The translations under genes and the position numbers were made by a program. Under the pieces are notes generated by a model that searched no databases, was not told the origin of the DNA, and was given only the letters and a program-made list of their open reading frames with translations. 29,332 nt of DNA, taken from positions 1 through 29,332 of the forward strand of contig JADGQG010000001.1 in the NCBI GenBank assembly GCA_017882025.1. The letters are read 5' to 3'. Of this stretch, positions 16,298 to 23,898 are shown in pieces. Position 1 is the stretch's first letter, and the number at the start of each line of letters is the position of its first letter. The DNA comes from Chloroflexota bacterium. Lineage in GTDB: Bacteria; Chloroflexota; Limnocylindria; Limnocylindrales; CSP1-4.

Positions 16298-17233
16298 CTA
16301 CGGCGTCGCGGCCGGTACCTTCGACGCCATCGGGGCGGAGCTGCCGAGCGGGGCGGAGCTGCCTCCCGGTGTCGGGCTCGCGGGCGGTGCGGGCGCCGAG
16401 ACCGCTGCCATGGCATCGCTGATAGTCGACCAGCCGGCACTGAACCCGGACAGGATTCGCGTTCCGCCCGGACCGCTGAGGCGCACGGTCGGGGTGGACT
16501 CGATGCCGGCCGCGCGGCCCTGGGCCGTCTCGTCCGCGACTGCCTTCGCGACCGCCGGATCGTCGAGGCAGGCAGTGAACGCCGTCGCGTCGAGGGCCGC
16601 GATGCCGGCCAGGGTGACGAGGTTCGCCCGCGTGAACGCACCCTGGTTCTCACCCTTCTGCGAGGCGAACAGGAGGTCGTGGTAGCGCCAGTAGGCGCCC
16701 GGATCCTGGGAGCCGGCGCACCGGGCGGCCACCGCGGCATCGATGGACTCCTGGCCCAGGAACACGAAGTCGCGGTAGACGATCCGGGCGATGCCGGGCA
16801 GCACGTACGCTCGCTCCATGGATCCGCCGAAGACCGTCGCCTCGAGACGGCAGTACGGGCACTGGTAGTCCGCCCACACCTCGATGGTCACCGGCGCGGC
16901 TGCGCTTCCCAGCGACGGCCCGTCGGCGGCGTTCGGGGGCGGCGTCGGGGTCGGTGCGAGAGTCGGCGTCGGTGAGGGCGAGGCGCGCCCGACCCCGCCG
17001 AATGCGACGAGGCTTCCCCCCACGAGCAGCGCCCCCGCGAGCGCCGCGGCCAGGTACCCCAGCGCGACGGCGGGCCCGCGCCCGGGTCGCGCCGCTGCCG
17101 GTGGCGGGCCCGTCGGCACGACCGGCTCGGTCGTCACGAAGTCGAAGGGCTCCGCGTCGGGCCCGGTGATCGGAAGCTCGGCCGCGTCGGCCGCGTGCCG
17201 GGCGTCAGCATCGGGAGGGAGGGAGTCGGTCAT
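16298..17233 (-). CDS. Membrane-anchored DsbA/thioredoxin-fold disulfide oxidoreductase
   Basis: 311 aa from ATG 17233 (MTDSLPPDADARHAAD). A cytosolic N-terminal ~65 residues precede one membrane segment (VALGYLAAALAGALLVGGSL), a Pro/Thr/Ser-rich spacer, then a DsbA/Thioredoxin_4 domain beginning IEVWADYQCPYCRLEATVFG with the redox motif CPYC. Later RIVYRDFVFLGQESIDAAVA and GIESTPTVRLSG (cis-Pro loop TPT) complete the fold. The C-terminus is a low-complexity Pro/Ser tail. Family members catalyse disulfide formation or isomerisation in exported proteins outside the membrane. The frame is open upstream to 17377, but that part is arginine/cysteine-rich and unlikely to be translated. Four bases separate its end from the convergent ABC permease. 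Confidence 0.88.
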   Translation of the reverse strand: MTDSLPPDADARHAADAAELPITGPDAEPFDFVTTEPVVPTGPPPAAARPGRGPAVALGYLAAALAGALLVGGSLVAFGGVGRASPSPTPTLAPTPTPPPNAADGPSLGSAAAPVTIEVWADYQCPYCRLEATVFGGSMERAYVLPGIARIVYRDFVFLGQESIDAAVAARCAGSQDPGAYWRYHDLLFASQKGENQGAFTRANLVTLAGIAALDATAFTACLDDPAVAKAVADETAQGRAAGIESTPTVRLSGPGGTRILSGFSAGWSTISDAMAAVSAPAPPASPTPGGSSAPLGSSAPMASKVPAATP

Positions 17234-17499
17234 GGGGAGGAACCTCGTCAGCGCGTGCCCGAAGCGTACCTGAACGGGTTCGCCGCGGGCGGGTCGGCGA
17301 CAGCGCGGGAAGTTGGTTTTGCACCAGACCCCACCGCACGCCACGCCTGGTGACCGGCGGCACCGCAAGATCGTCACAAAGGGCCACCCGACCGTCCCAC
17401 TTCCGGCCTCGCCGCGTGTAGAGTCGCGGTTGCGGCCGGGCGTGCCGCCCGACCACCTTGGGCGTGGCGGATGTGCCGGCCGTGAACGGGAAGGACCTC

Positions 17500-18459
17500 G
17501 TGTCGCCAGAACAGCTCACCTACATCCTCATCGCACTCATCGTCGCGGGTCTCGCGCTCGGTTTCCTTGTCGTTGTCGCCCTGCTCGCTCGCCGGCGCGA
17601 CGCGGGCTCGTCCAGGGAGGCGGACGAGCTCGTCGCGGCTGCCCAGGCCGTCCGCTCGGCCTATCCGGCGCAAGCCGCGCCCGCATCGACGGTCGCGGAT
17701 GAGCCCGCGGATGAGCCCGCGGATGCGGCCGCGGCGGTCCACGTCGCCGGCGCGCAGCCCAGCGCGGCGGACCTCGACGCGGACCTCCTCGACGCGCTCG
17801 ATGTCGCGCCGCCCGCGCGGGGCGTCCGGGCGGCCAACGCGCCGAGCGAGACGGGTCGGCGCTTCACGGTCGGCGATCGGCTCCACGAGCCTGGAGCCGA
17901 GGCGGCCATCGCCGGTTTCCTTGCGCTGGAGCCGAGGCGTGTCCCGCAGGAGGGCCCGGCTCCCGACCCCTACATCGACCCCCTGACCGGGCTGGATACG
18001 CTCCTCGCCTGGGAGCGGACGCTTGCGGAGGAGAACGCGCGGTACGTCCGATACCGCCACCCGGTGAGCGTTGTTGTCGCTGAGATCGACGGCCTGGGCC
18101 GCCTGGTGGACCGCTTCGGGGCCGAGCCCGCCCGCCGCGTCCTGCCGGCCGTGGGCGACGCGATGCGTCGCTATGCGCGTCGGACGGACCGGGTCGCCCA
18201 CGTGGGCGGCGGCCGTTTCCTCATCCTCCTCCCGGAGACCGACGAGGTGGCCGCGATCAACTACGTCGAGCGCGTGCGCGTGGCCTGTGAGCGCTGGCTC
18301 GAGTCGGGCGCGGTCGCCCTCCACCTGTCGATGGGCTGGGCCAGCCCGACCCCGGTCGGCGAGATCGACACCGCCCTCCGCGTCGCGGAGGAGCGGATGT
18401 ACGCAGAACGGCGGCGCGCCCCGCGCTCTGGGACGGTCGACGCCGACCCGACGCGCTGA
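17500..18459 (+). CDS. Membrane-anchored degenerate GGDEF protein (probable c-di-GMP receptor)
   Basis: 319 aa from GTG 17500, preceded by GGGAAGGA about seven bases upstream; longer in-frame starts at 17458 lack this. One N-terminal membrane helix (residues 6-30), an acidic Ala-rich linker (35-150) containing a DEPADEPAD repeat, and a GGDEF-family domain (155-310). DPLTGL (160-165) and metal-type Asp197 are kept, but the signature is GGGRF (236-240), not GG(D/E)EF, so cyclase activity is unlikely. The inhibitory-site motif RxxD is intact as RRTD (227-230), exactly five residues before the signature. Degenerate GGDEF domains with an intact I-site are known to serve as c-di-GMP receptors (PelD is an example). 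TAGAGT at 17419-17424 may be the -10. Followed by a hairpin. Confidence 0.8.
   Translation: MSPEQLTYILIALIVAGLALGFLVVVALLARRRDAGSSREADELVAAAQAVRSAYPAQAAPASTVADEPADEPADAAAAVHVAGAQPSAADLDADLLDALDVAPPARGVRAANAPSETGRRFTVGDRLHEPGAEAAIAGFLALEPRRVPQEGPAPDPYIDPLTGLDTLLAWERTLAEENARYVRYRHPVSVVVAEIDGLGRLVDRFGAEPARRVLPAVGDAMRRYARRTDRVAHVGGGRFLILLPETDEVAAINYVERVRVACERWLESGAVALHLSMGWASPTPVGEIDTALRVAEERMYAERRRAPRSGTVDADPTR
17698..17721 (+). repeat. In-frame 12-bp tandem repeat in the GGDEF-protein linker
   Basis: GATGAGCCCGCG occurs twice in tandem (17698-17709, 17710-17721), followed by a diverged third copy beginning GATGCGGCC. It encodes DEPADEPADA in the acidic linker. Copy-number change would keep the frame. 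Confidence 0.7.
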
Positions 18460-18481
18460 GCAGCGCGCGACGCGTCGGGTC
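18445..18481 (+). terminator. Hairpin overlapping the stop codon of the degenerate GGDEF gene
   Basis: Perfect 11-bp inverted repeat GACCCGACGCG (18445-18455) / CGCGTCGGGTC (18471-18481) with a 15-nt loop that contains the TGA stop (18457-18459). There is no U-tract, so it may be a non-canonical terminator or an mRNA 3'-end stabiliser between two convergent genes. Confidence 0.5.
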
Positions 18482-18564
18482 CGACGTGCCCGCCGCGCCG
18501 TCGCGCCGGATTCCCGGGGTCGCGGTCGGCTCGCCAGTGCCCGGCGGCCGGCCGCGATGTCCCG

Positions 18565-19740
18565 TCAGACCACCAGCTGCGCCAGCATGATCGGCAGGCC
18601 GATCTTGTTCCCGTACTGGGGTCGGTAGCGGTCGACGTTGTACTGGTGCTCGACATCCACGGTCCGGGCCCCCGGCTCCGGGATGGGGCAGAAGCTGTAG
18701 CGGCCATCCCGGATCGCCGTCATGTAGCCGGACTTGCCGTCGACCACGAGCTCCATGGCCACGTTCGCAAACGTGATCGCGACCATCTGGTCGACCGCGT
18801 CCGGGTCGCCGGAGCGGAGGTCGTAGGTCAGCTCGGAGTTGACGGTCTCGATCCCCGTGCGGCGCCTGATCTCGTCAGCCAGGAACTCGCCGATGCTCGC
18901 CTTGTGGCGGTGGCCGTAGGCGTCGGCCTCGCCGACCTCCTGGAGCTCCAGCCCCTCGGGGAGGGCGCCCTCGGACGCGATCACGAACGAGTATCGGCTC
19001 GGGTTGTTGCGGCGATCCTCGACGAGCACGTCGACGAGATGCTGGAGGTCGAAGCGGGACTCCGGGATCACGCACCGCGCCGAGGTCACGTACGCGGTAT
19101 ACAGGGCGGTGAAGCCGGCGTTTCGGCCGAAGATTCGGAAGACGCCGATCCGCTCGTGCGAGCCGAGGGTGGTCCGCTGGCGGTTGATCGCGTCCTTCGC
19201 CCGGGTGATCGCGGTCGAGAAGCCGATGCAGTACTCGGTCTCACGGACGTCGTTGTCCATGGTCTTTGGAATCGCGATGACCTGGACGCCGGCGTCCGCG
19301 AGCACCTTGGAGTAGGAGAGGGTGTCGTCGCCGCCGATGGAGATCAGCGTGTCGATGCCGAGGCGCTCGAGGTTCTCGAGGACGACCGGCGTGAAGTCGT
19401 AGATCCCGTCGCCAGTCTGCATCGCAGCCAGGCGGTCCGGGCCCACGAAGTCGGGCAGGTTACCGGCCCGCATGCGCTTCGGGTTGGTCCGTGAAGAGTG
19501 GAGCGCCGTCCCGCCGGTCCGATCGATTGTCCGCGTGCTCATGCGATCCAGGGGTCGGACGTAGTCCGGGTCCGGCTCCGGACCTGGGCGCATGTGCGTC
19601 AGCGCCTCCCAGCCGCGGCGCAGGCCGAGGACGTCGTAGCCGAGCTCCGTGGACCGGTACACGACGCTCTTGATGACGGAGTTGAGGCCGGGGACGTCGC
19701 CCCCGCCCGTGAGGATGCCGATACGGCGCGAGGTGGACAT
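18565..19740 (-). CDS. 6-phosphofructokinase, pyrophosphate-dependent signature
   Basis: 391 aa from ATG 19740 (MSTSRRIGILTGGGDVPGLN); AGGAG lies 12 bases upstream and TACCAT (19778-19783) could be its -10, giving a short leader. Phosphorylates fructose-6-phosphate to the 1,6-bisphosphate. Two positions separate ATP- from PPi-using enzymes: here the nucleotide loop is GGDD (136-139) with Asp instead of Gly in the second variable position, and the catalytic loop is PKTMDND (158-164) with Lys instead of Gly. Both are the PPi-type state. Catalytic Asp162 is present. The usual MGR substrate motif reads FGR (FRIFGRNAG). A PPi enzyme would make the step reversible and ATP-sparing. Sits downstream of the DEAD-box gene on the same strand. 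Confidence 0.9.
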   Translation of the reverse strand: MSTSRRIGILTGGGDVPGLNSVIKSVVYRSTELGYDVLGLRRGWEALTHMRPGPEPDPDYVRPLDRMSTRTIDRTGGTALHSSRTNPKRMRAGNLPDFVGPDRLAAMQTGDGIYDFTPVVLENLERLGIDTLISIGGDDTLSYSKVLADAGVQVIAIPKTMDNDVRETEYCIGFSTAITRAKDAINRQRTTLGSHERIGVFRIFGRNAGFTALYTAYVTSARCVIPESRFDLQHLVDVLVEDRRNNPSRYSFVIASEGALPEGLELQEVGEADAYGHRHKASIGEFLADEIRRRTGIETVNSELTYDLRSGDPDAVDQMVAITFANVAMELVVDGKSGYMTAIRDGRYSFCPIPEPGARTVDVEHQYNVDRYRPQYGNKIGLPIMLAQLVV

Positions 19741-19887
19741 GGGTCGGAGCGCTCCTGAGCGTGCTTCAGCGCGTCCCATGGTAGCCCGGACGGGCGATCA
19801 AGCTGTCGGGCCGGAGGTCACGCCGCCAGGGGCGCTTGGGCCGGGAGCCCGGCGAGGGCGCGGCGAGCGGTCCGACCCCGTGCGGCG

Positions 19888-21138
19888 TCAGCCGCGGTGA
19901 CGCACCAGGTCCGCCTTGTGCCGGTGCTCCGGCGGCCGGGCCTCCCCGCGCCCGCCCCCGGAGAACGTGTGGATCGGTCGCGGCGGCGTCTCCGGGTCGG
20001 GGAGGAAGCGCTCCTCCACTTCCACCGGGATCGCCCGCTTGAGAAGCCGCTGGATCGCCCGGAGGAGATCCACCTCGTCCGGGCAGGCGAGCGAGATCGC
20101 GATGCCGGACGCGCCGGCGCGGCCTGTCCGCCCGATGCGGTGGACGTAGTCCTCCGCCTTGACCGGCAGCTCGTAGTTCACGACCACCGGGAGCTCCTCG
20201 ATGTCGAGCCCGCGCGAGGCGACGTCCGTCGCCACCAGGACCCGGACCGCGCCCGCCTTGAAGTCCTGGAGCGCCCGCAGCCGCTCCGCCTGCGTCCGGT
20301 CCGAGTGGATGGCCGTGGCCGCGACCCCGTGCCGGTCGAGATCCGAGGCGAGCCGCCGCGCGGCGACCTTGGTGCGGGTGAACACGAGCACCTGGCGGAG
20401 GTCGTGCGACCGGACGAGGTGCTCCAGAAGGTCCGTCTTGCGCTCCCGGTCGACCGGGTAGAGCACCTGGCGGACCATTTCGGGGGGCGCGTACCGACGA
20501 GCGACCTCCAGCGTGGCCGGCTCGGTCAGGAACTCGCGCGCGAGCCGCCGGATCTCGTCCGAGAACGTCGCCGAGAAGAGGAGCGTCTGCTTCCGGTTTG
20601 GCATGAGCGCGAGGATCCGGCGGATATCCGGGATGAAGCCCATGTCCAGCATCCGGTCCCCTTCGTCGAGGACCAGGATCTCCACCTGACCGAGGTTCGC
20701 GGCGCGCTGGCCAACGAGGTCCAGGAGTCGGCCGGGCGTGGCGACCAGCAGCTCAACGCCGGAGCGGAGCTCCTTGATCTGCGGGTCCAGCGGGACGCCA
20801 CCGTAGACCACGGTGCTGCGGAGCGGGACGTGGCGGCCGTAGGCTTCGGCCATCTCGTTGACCTGGATCGCGAGCTCGCGAGTCGGCGCGAGGACGAGCG
20901 CGCGCACGGGATGCCGCGCGGGCGAGAAGGAGGTGTTCGCGTACGGCTTCAGCCGCTCGAAGATCGGCAGCACGAATGCCGCCGTCTTGCCGGTCCCGGT
21001 CTGGGCGGCACCCATGAGGTCACGTCCCGCAAGGACGAGCGGGATAGCCTGCGCCTGGATGGGCGTGGGCGTGGTGTAGCCGGAATCAGCCACCGCGCGG
21101 AGGAGTTCAGCCGACAGGCCGAGCGATTCGAAGGTCAC
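19888..21138 (-). CDS. DEAD-box ATP-dependent RNA helicase with DEGD motif II
   Basis: 416 aa from GTG 21138 (VTFESLGLSAELLRAVADSG). Q-motif GYTTPTPIQ (20-28), motif I AAQTGTGKT (44-52), Ia APTRELA (84-90), Ib TPGR (134-137), III SAT, V around TDVASRGLDIEELPVVVNYE, VI HRIGRTGRAG. Motif II is DEGD (158-161), not DEAD: codons GAC GAA GGG GAC. The next residues RMLDMGF are typical of the RhlE-type branch. The C-terminal tail is short, without the long basic extension of many RhlE/CsdA proteins. Roles in the family are RNA unwinding in ribosome assembly, RNA decay or cold response. TATGCT is eight bases before the start, with no Shine-Dalgarno; the frame is open upstream but low-complexity. Confidence 0.9.
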   Translation of the reverse strand: MTFESLGLSAELLRAVADSGYTTPTPIQAQAIPLVLAGRDLMGAAQTGTGKTAAFVLPIFERLKPYANTSFSPARHPVRALVLAPTRELAIQVNEMAEAYGRHVPLRSTVVYGGVPLDPQIKELRSGVELLVATPGRLLDLVGQRAANLGQVEILVLDEGDRMLDMGFIPDIRRILALMPNRKQTLLFSATFSDEIRRLAREFLTEPATLEVARRYAPPEMVRQVLYPVDRERKTDLLEHLVRSHDLRQVLVFTRTKVAARRLASDLDRHGVAATAIHSDRTQAERLRALQDFKAGAVRVLVATDVASRGLDIEELPVVVNYELPVKAEDYVHRIGRTGRAGASGIAISLACPDEVDLLRAIQRLLKRAIPVEVEERFLPDPETPPRPIHTFSGGGRGEARPPEHRHKADLVRHRG

Positions 21139-21146
21139 GTCGGTGC

Positions 21147-21154
21147 AGCATACT
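21147..21154. promoter_or_regulatory. Overlapping back-to-back -10 elements between helicase and PPK2 genes
   Basis: TATGCT on the minus strand (21147-21152), eight bases before the helicase GTG, overlaps CATACT on the plus strand (21149-21154), which would start the PPK2 transcript around 21161 and give it a leader with GGAGG. The whole intergenic region is 53 bp. Confidence 0.45.
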
Positions 21155-21191
21155 GGACCGGACGCCGAAAGCTCTCCGCGGAGGACGAAGC

Positions 21192-22106
21192 ATGGCCAGG
21201 ACGAAGGCGCACGAGGGCAACCAACCGACCCCGGCTGGACGCAATCGACGCCCGGAGCGCGACGCGCTGGACATCCCGGCGACCGCGATGAACCCGACCA
21301 CTGCACCGGGAGCCGAGCTCAAGCACGCCGACGGCCCATCCCGGAAGGAGTACGAGGCGCAGCTCCAGCGCCTCAACGTCGAGCTCGTCAAGTGGGAGGA
21401 GTGGATCAAGGCACGCGGCCTCAAGGTCGTGGTCATCTTCGAGGGGCGCGACGCGGCGGGCAAGGGCGGCGCGATCAAGCGAATCATGGAACCCCTCAAC
21501 CCGCGTTTCGCGCGCGTCGCGGCGCTCCCGGCTCCTACCGAGCGCCAGCGGACGCAGTGGTATTTCCAGCGTTACGTCGAGCACCTGCCGGCCGCCGGCG
21601 AGATCGTCCTGTTCGACCGCAGCTGGTACAACCGCGCCGGCGTCGAGCGGGTGATGGGCTTCTGCTCCGAGGAGGAGTACCAGGAGTTCCTGCGCTCCTG
21701 TCCCGAGTTCGAGCGGATGCTCGTCCGCAGCGGCATCATCCTCATCAAGTACTGGTTCAGCGTCTCCGACGCGGAGCAGGAGCGCCGGTTCCAGGGACGC
21801 CTGGACGACCCGACGAAGCGCTGGAAGCTGTCGCCGATGGACGTCGAGAGCCGCGCCAGATGGCTCGACTACTCGAAGGCGAAGGACGAGATGTTCGCCC
21901 ACACGGACTTCAAGCAGGCTCCCTGGTGGGTGGTCCGAAGCGACGACAAGAAGCGCGCCCGGCTCAACGTGATCGCGCACCTGCTGAGCCAGGTCCGCTA
22001 TGAGGACCTGACTCCCGAACCGATCTTCCTGCCGCCACGCCAGAAGGACACGGGGTACGTCCGGCCGCCGATGAGCGATCAGACGTTCATCCCGGAACCC
22101 TTCTGA
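21192..22106 (+). CDS. ppk2: Polyphosphate kinase 2 (PPK2)
   Basis: 304 aa. Walker A-type loop FEGRDAAGKGGAIKRI, central FDRSWYNRAGVERVMGF (Walker B plus lid-contact residues), and the lid/second half KLSPMDVESRARWLDYSKAKDEMF with WWVVRSDDKKRARLNVIAHLL are diagnostic of PPK2. The enzyme transfers phosphate between polyphosphate and nucleotides (ADP/ATP or GDP/GTP for class I); class assignment from sequence is only tentative. A ~50-residue N-terminal extension rich in Pro and Thr precedes the domain. Start ATG 21192 is set by GGAGG at 21180-21184, seven bases upstream. Lies divergent to the helicase gene and near a PPi-type phosphofructokinase. Confidence 0.93.
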   Translation: MARTKAHEGNQPTPAGRNRRPERDALDIPATAMNPTTAPGAELKHADGPSRKEYEAQLQRLNVELVKWEEWIKARGLKVVVIFEGRDAAGKGGAIKRIMEPLNPRFARVAALPAPTERQRTQWYFQRYVEHLPAAGEIVLFDRSWYNRAGVERVMGFCSEEEYQEFLRSCPEFERMLVRSGIILIKYWFSVSDAEQERRFQGRLDDPTKRWKLSPMDVESRARWLDYSKAKDEMFAHTDFKQAPWWVVRSDDKKRARLNVIAHLLSQVRYEDLTPEPIFLPPRQKDTGYVRPPMSDQTFIPEPF

Positions 22107-22131
22107 GCGTCCGTCCTACGCCGCGTTCCCG

Positions 22132-22554
22132 TTGGACCCACGCCGAGACGAGGGTGGGGTCGAGCGCTCCGCGCTGCTGACCGCGTGCGGCCGGCTCCTC
22201 GGCTCGATCGGCCTGCTCCTCCTCGTGGTGCTCCTCCCCGCCACGTTCCTGGTCGTGGCGGGCACGCTGGGCCTCGTCAACGCGCCGGGCTGGGCCGGCG
22301 ACAATACGAGCGTCTTCGGGTTCTTCCTCGTCGTGGTGCCGGCGGGGATCGCGCTCGCCGCGGTCCACTTCCTGCTGGGCGGCCTGATCCTCGCCCGCCG
22401 CTTCTGGCCCGTGGTCGTCACGGTCCTCCTGGTCCTCGCGGTCGTCACGCTCTTCCCGCTCGGCCTGCGGATCAGCTGGCCGTTTCTCAGCCTGACGCTC
22501 CTCTATGCGGCCAGCCTCCTGCTCACGATCGCGCGACAGGCCGAGTTCGGGTGA
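22132..22554 (+). CDS. Small four-helix membrane protein, unknown function
   Basis: About 140 aa. Four hydrophobic segments: SIGLLLLVVLLPATFLVVAG, FGFFLVVVPAGIALAAVHFLLGG, FWPVVVTVLLVLAVVTLFPLG and FLSLTLLYAASLLLTIA. The N-terminal ~20 residues are charged. No family recognised and no catalytic motif. The start is uncertain: TTG 22132 is the first in-frame option and no Shine-Dalgarno is evident. It lies 25 bp after PPK2 and is probably cotranscribed with it. Ends 40 bp from the convergent LiaF-like gene. Confidence 0.65.
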   Translation: MDPRRDEGGVERSALLTACGRLLGSIGLLLLVVLLPATFLVVAGTLGLVNAPGWAGDNTSVFGFFLVVVPAGIALAAVHFLLGGLILARRFWPVVVTVLLVLAVVTLFPLGLRISWPFLSLTLLYAASLLLTIARQAEFG

Positions 22555-22594
22555 GCGGCCGCGGGACGCCGGCCGGGATCGCCCGGGAAGGCGG

Positions 22595-23845
22595 TCAGCC
22601 GATCGTGACCTTGCCGACGCCTCCGCGGACGGCGATCTCGACGTGGTTCGGGTTTGCATCGAAGTCCGGCGATGCCCAGGCCGTTCCGTCCGCCGTCCGC
22701 GGGAAGCGGGTCGTGTCCACATCCGTCGTCCCGATCGCCATCGCGCTCGTGATCCGGGCGGCAACCCCGACCGGGACTCGGAAGCGCATCTGCGCCGCCC
22801 CGCCCTCGGCGTTCACCCGCGTCACGCCGGCCGCCGGCAGGGTCACCCGCGACTGCGCCGCTCCCGTCCGAAGCCGGAGGTCCGTGACACGCAGGCTGCT
22901 CAGGTCGAGCTCGTTGTCGGAGGCGCCGGTCTCCACCTCCAGGCGGAGCGGGACCTCGGCCGTGAGGCCCACCCGCCAGTCGAACGGCGCGCGGCCCCAG
23001 CCCCAGCTCCACGAAGCAAGGTGGGGCATGGTGAGCCGGACGCGACCGGGGCCTGCGGGCGTCGCATCCACGCCGCCGTCGAAGGTCCCGTCCACCAGCC
23101 GTCCGCTCGCGGCGGGCCCGATGAGCAGCTTCCCGGCGCCGAACGCGATTCGAACCTCGGCATCCGCAGCCCCGTCGAGGGCCAGCGCGAGCGCCTGGGG
23201 TGGGTTCCCAGCGGGCGGCGGGGCCCCCGCGATCCCCGGTGCCGTCCCGGTGCCGCCCGCCGTCCAGGGCACCTGGCCGGCCCGCGGAGACGCCGACCGC
23301 GATCGACGCCGCCAGGGTCCCGGGATGACCGCGCCCACCAGGACTGCGGCCCCGATCCCCATGATCACGATCGGCACGGCGATGTCGGTCAGGTTCGCGA
23401 ACCCGTTGCCGTTCAGGTGGAGGACGCCCTCGAAGAAGAGGAAGCCGATGAGGAAGAGCACGACGCCGGTCACGAGCGAGCCCAGCCCCCCGCGCGCGAT
23501 GTCGCTTCGACGCGTCAGCAGGCCGTAGAGCAGGAGCCCGACGCCGACGCCGCCCGGAGCCACGAGCGCCCACGCATACGCCCAGCTCGCGTACGTCCCG
23601 GTCGCATCCTGGACGGCCAGCACCGTGCCCACGGCAGTCACGATGCCGCCCGCCGCAGCAAGGCCGGAGGCACCGGGCTCGGGGACGGCGAACGCGGCGA
23701 TGAGCAGGGCGACGCCGGGCAGGATCACCCAGGCGGGCCACCCGACCTCGACGCCGGATACCCGGACGACCAGCGCGGCCGCGCCGAGGACGATGAGCAG
23801 GGCGCCGACGAGGAGCGCGCCGCGCGAGGTGCCCGATTCATGCAT
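22595..23845 (-). CDS. LiaF-like membrane protein with C-terminal beta (toastrack-type) domain
   Basis: 416 aa from ATG 23845 (MHESGTSRGALL), set by GGAGG eight bases upstream; an in-frame ATG at 23869 lacks one. Six hydrophobic segments occupy residues about 10-175. A Pro/Gly-rich linker follows, then a ~200-residue beta-rich domain with repeated strand patterns (LDGAADAEVRIAFGAGKLLIG, LRLEVETGASDNELDLSSL, DLRLRTGAAQSRVTLPAAG, and the final VEIAVRGGVGKVTIG) matching the LiaF/DUF5668-type toastrack fold. In Firmicutes LiaF controls a cell-envelope-stress kinase; here no LiaS/LiaR-like pair is adjacent. Probably cotranscribed with the flavodoxin-like gene 53 bp upstream. Function here is unknown. 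Confidence 0.75.
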   Translation of the reverse strand: MHESGTSRGALLVGALLIVLGAAALVVRVSGVEVGWPAWVILPGVALLIAAFAVPEPGASGLAAAGGIVTAVGTVLAVQDATGTYASWAYAWALVAPGGVGVGLLLYGLLTRRSDIARGGLGSLVTGVVLFLIGFLFFEGVLHLNGNGFANLTDIAVPIVIMGIGAAVLVGAVIPGPWRRRSRSASPRAGQVPWTAGGTGTAPGIAGAPPPAGNPPQALALALDGAADAEVRIAFGAGKLLIGPAASGRLVDGTFDGGVDATPAGPGRVRLTMPHLASWSWGWGRAPFDWRVGLTAEVPLRLEVETGASDNELDLSSLRVTDLRLRTGAAQSRVTLPAAGVTRVNAEGGAAQMRFRVPVGVAARITSAMAIGTTDVDTTRFPRTADGTAWASPDFDANPNHVEIAVRGGVGKVTIG

Positions 23846-23898
23846 GCTGCGAACCTCCAGATTGGCCAACCAGCGGCCGCGTCAGGTGTCGGCGGGGG

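Noticed and set aside
17698..17730. Tandem repeat considered as CRISPR-like or a regulatory array
   Set aside because: Units are 12 bp with no spacers and lie in frame inside a coding region, encoding an acidic linker.
19840..19853. GCCGGGAGCCCGGC palindrome downstream of the helicase gene as a terminator
   Set aside because: Six-base arms with a two-base centre cannot form a normal loop, and such dyads are expected by chance at this GC content.
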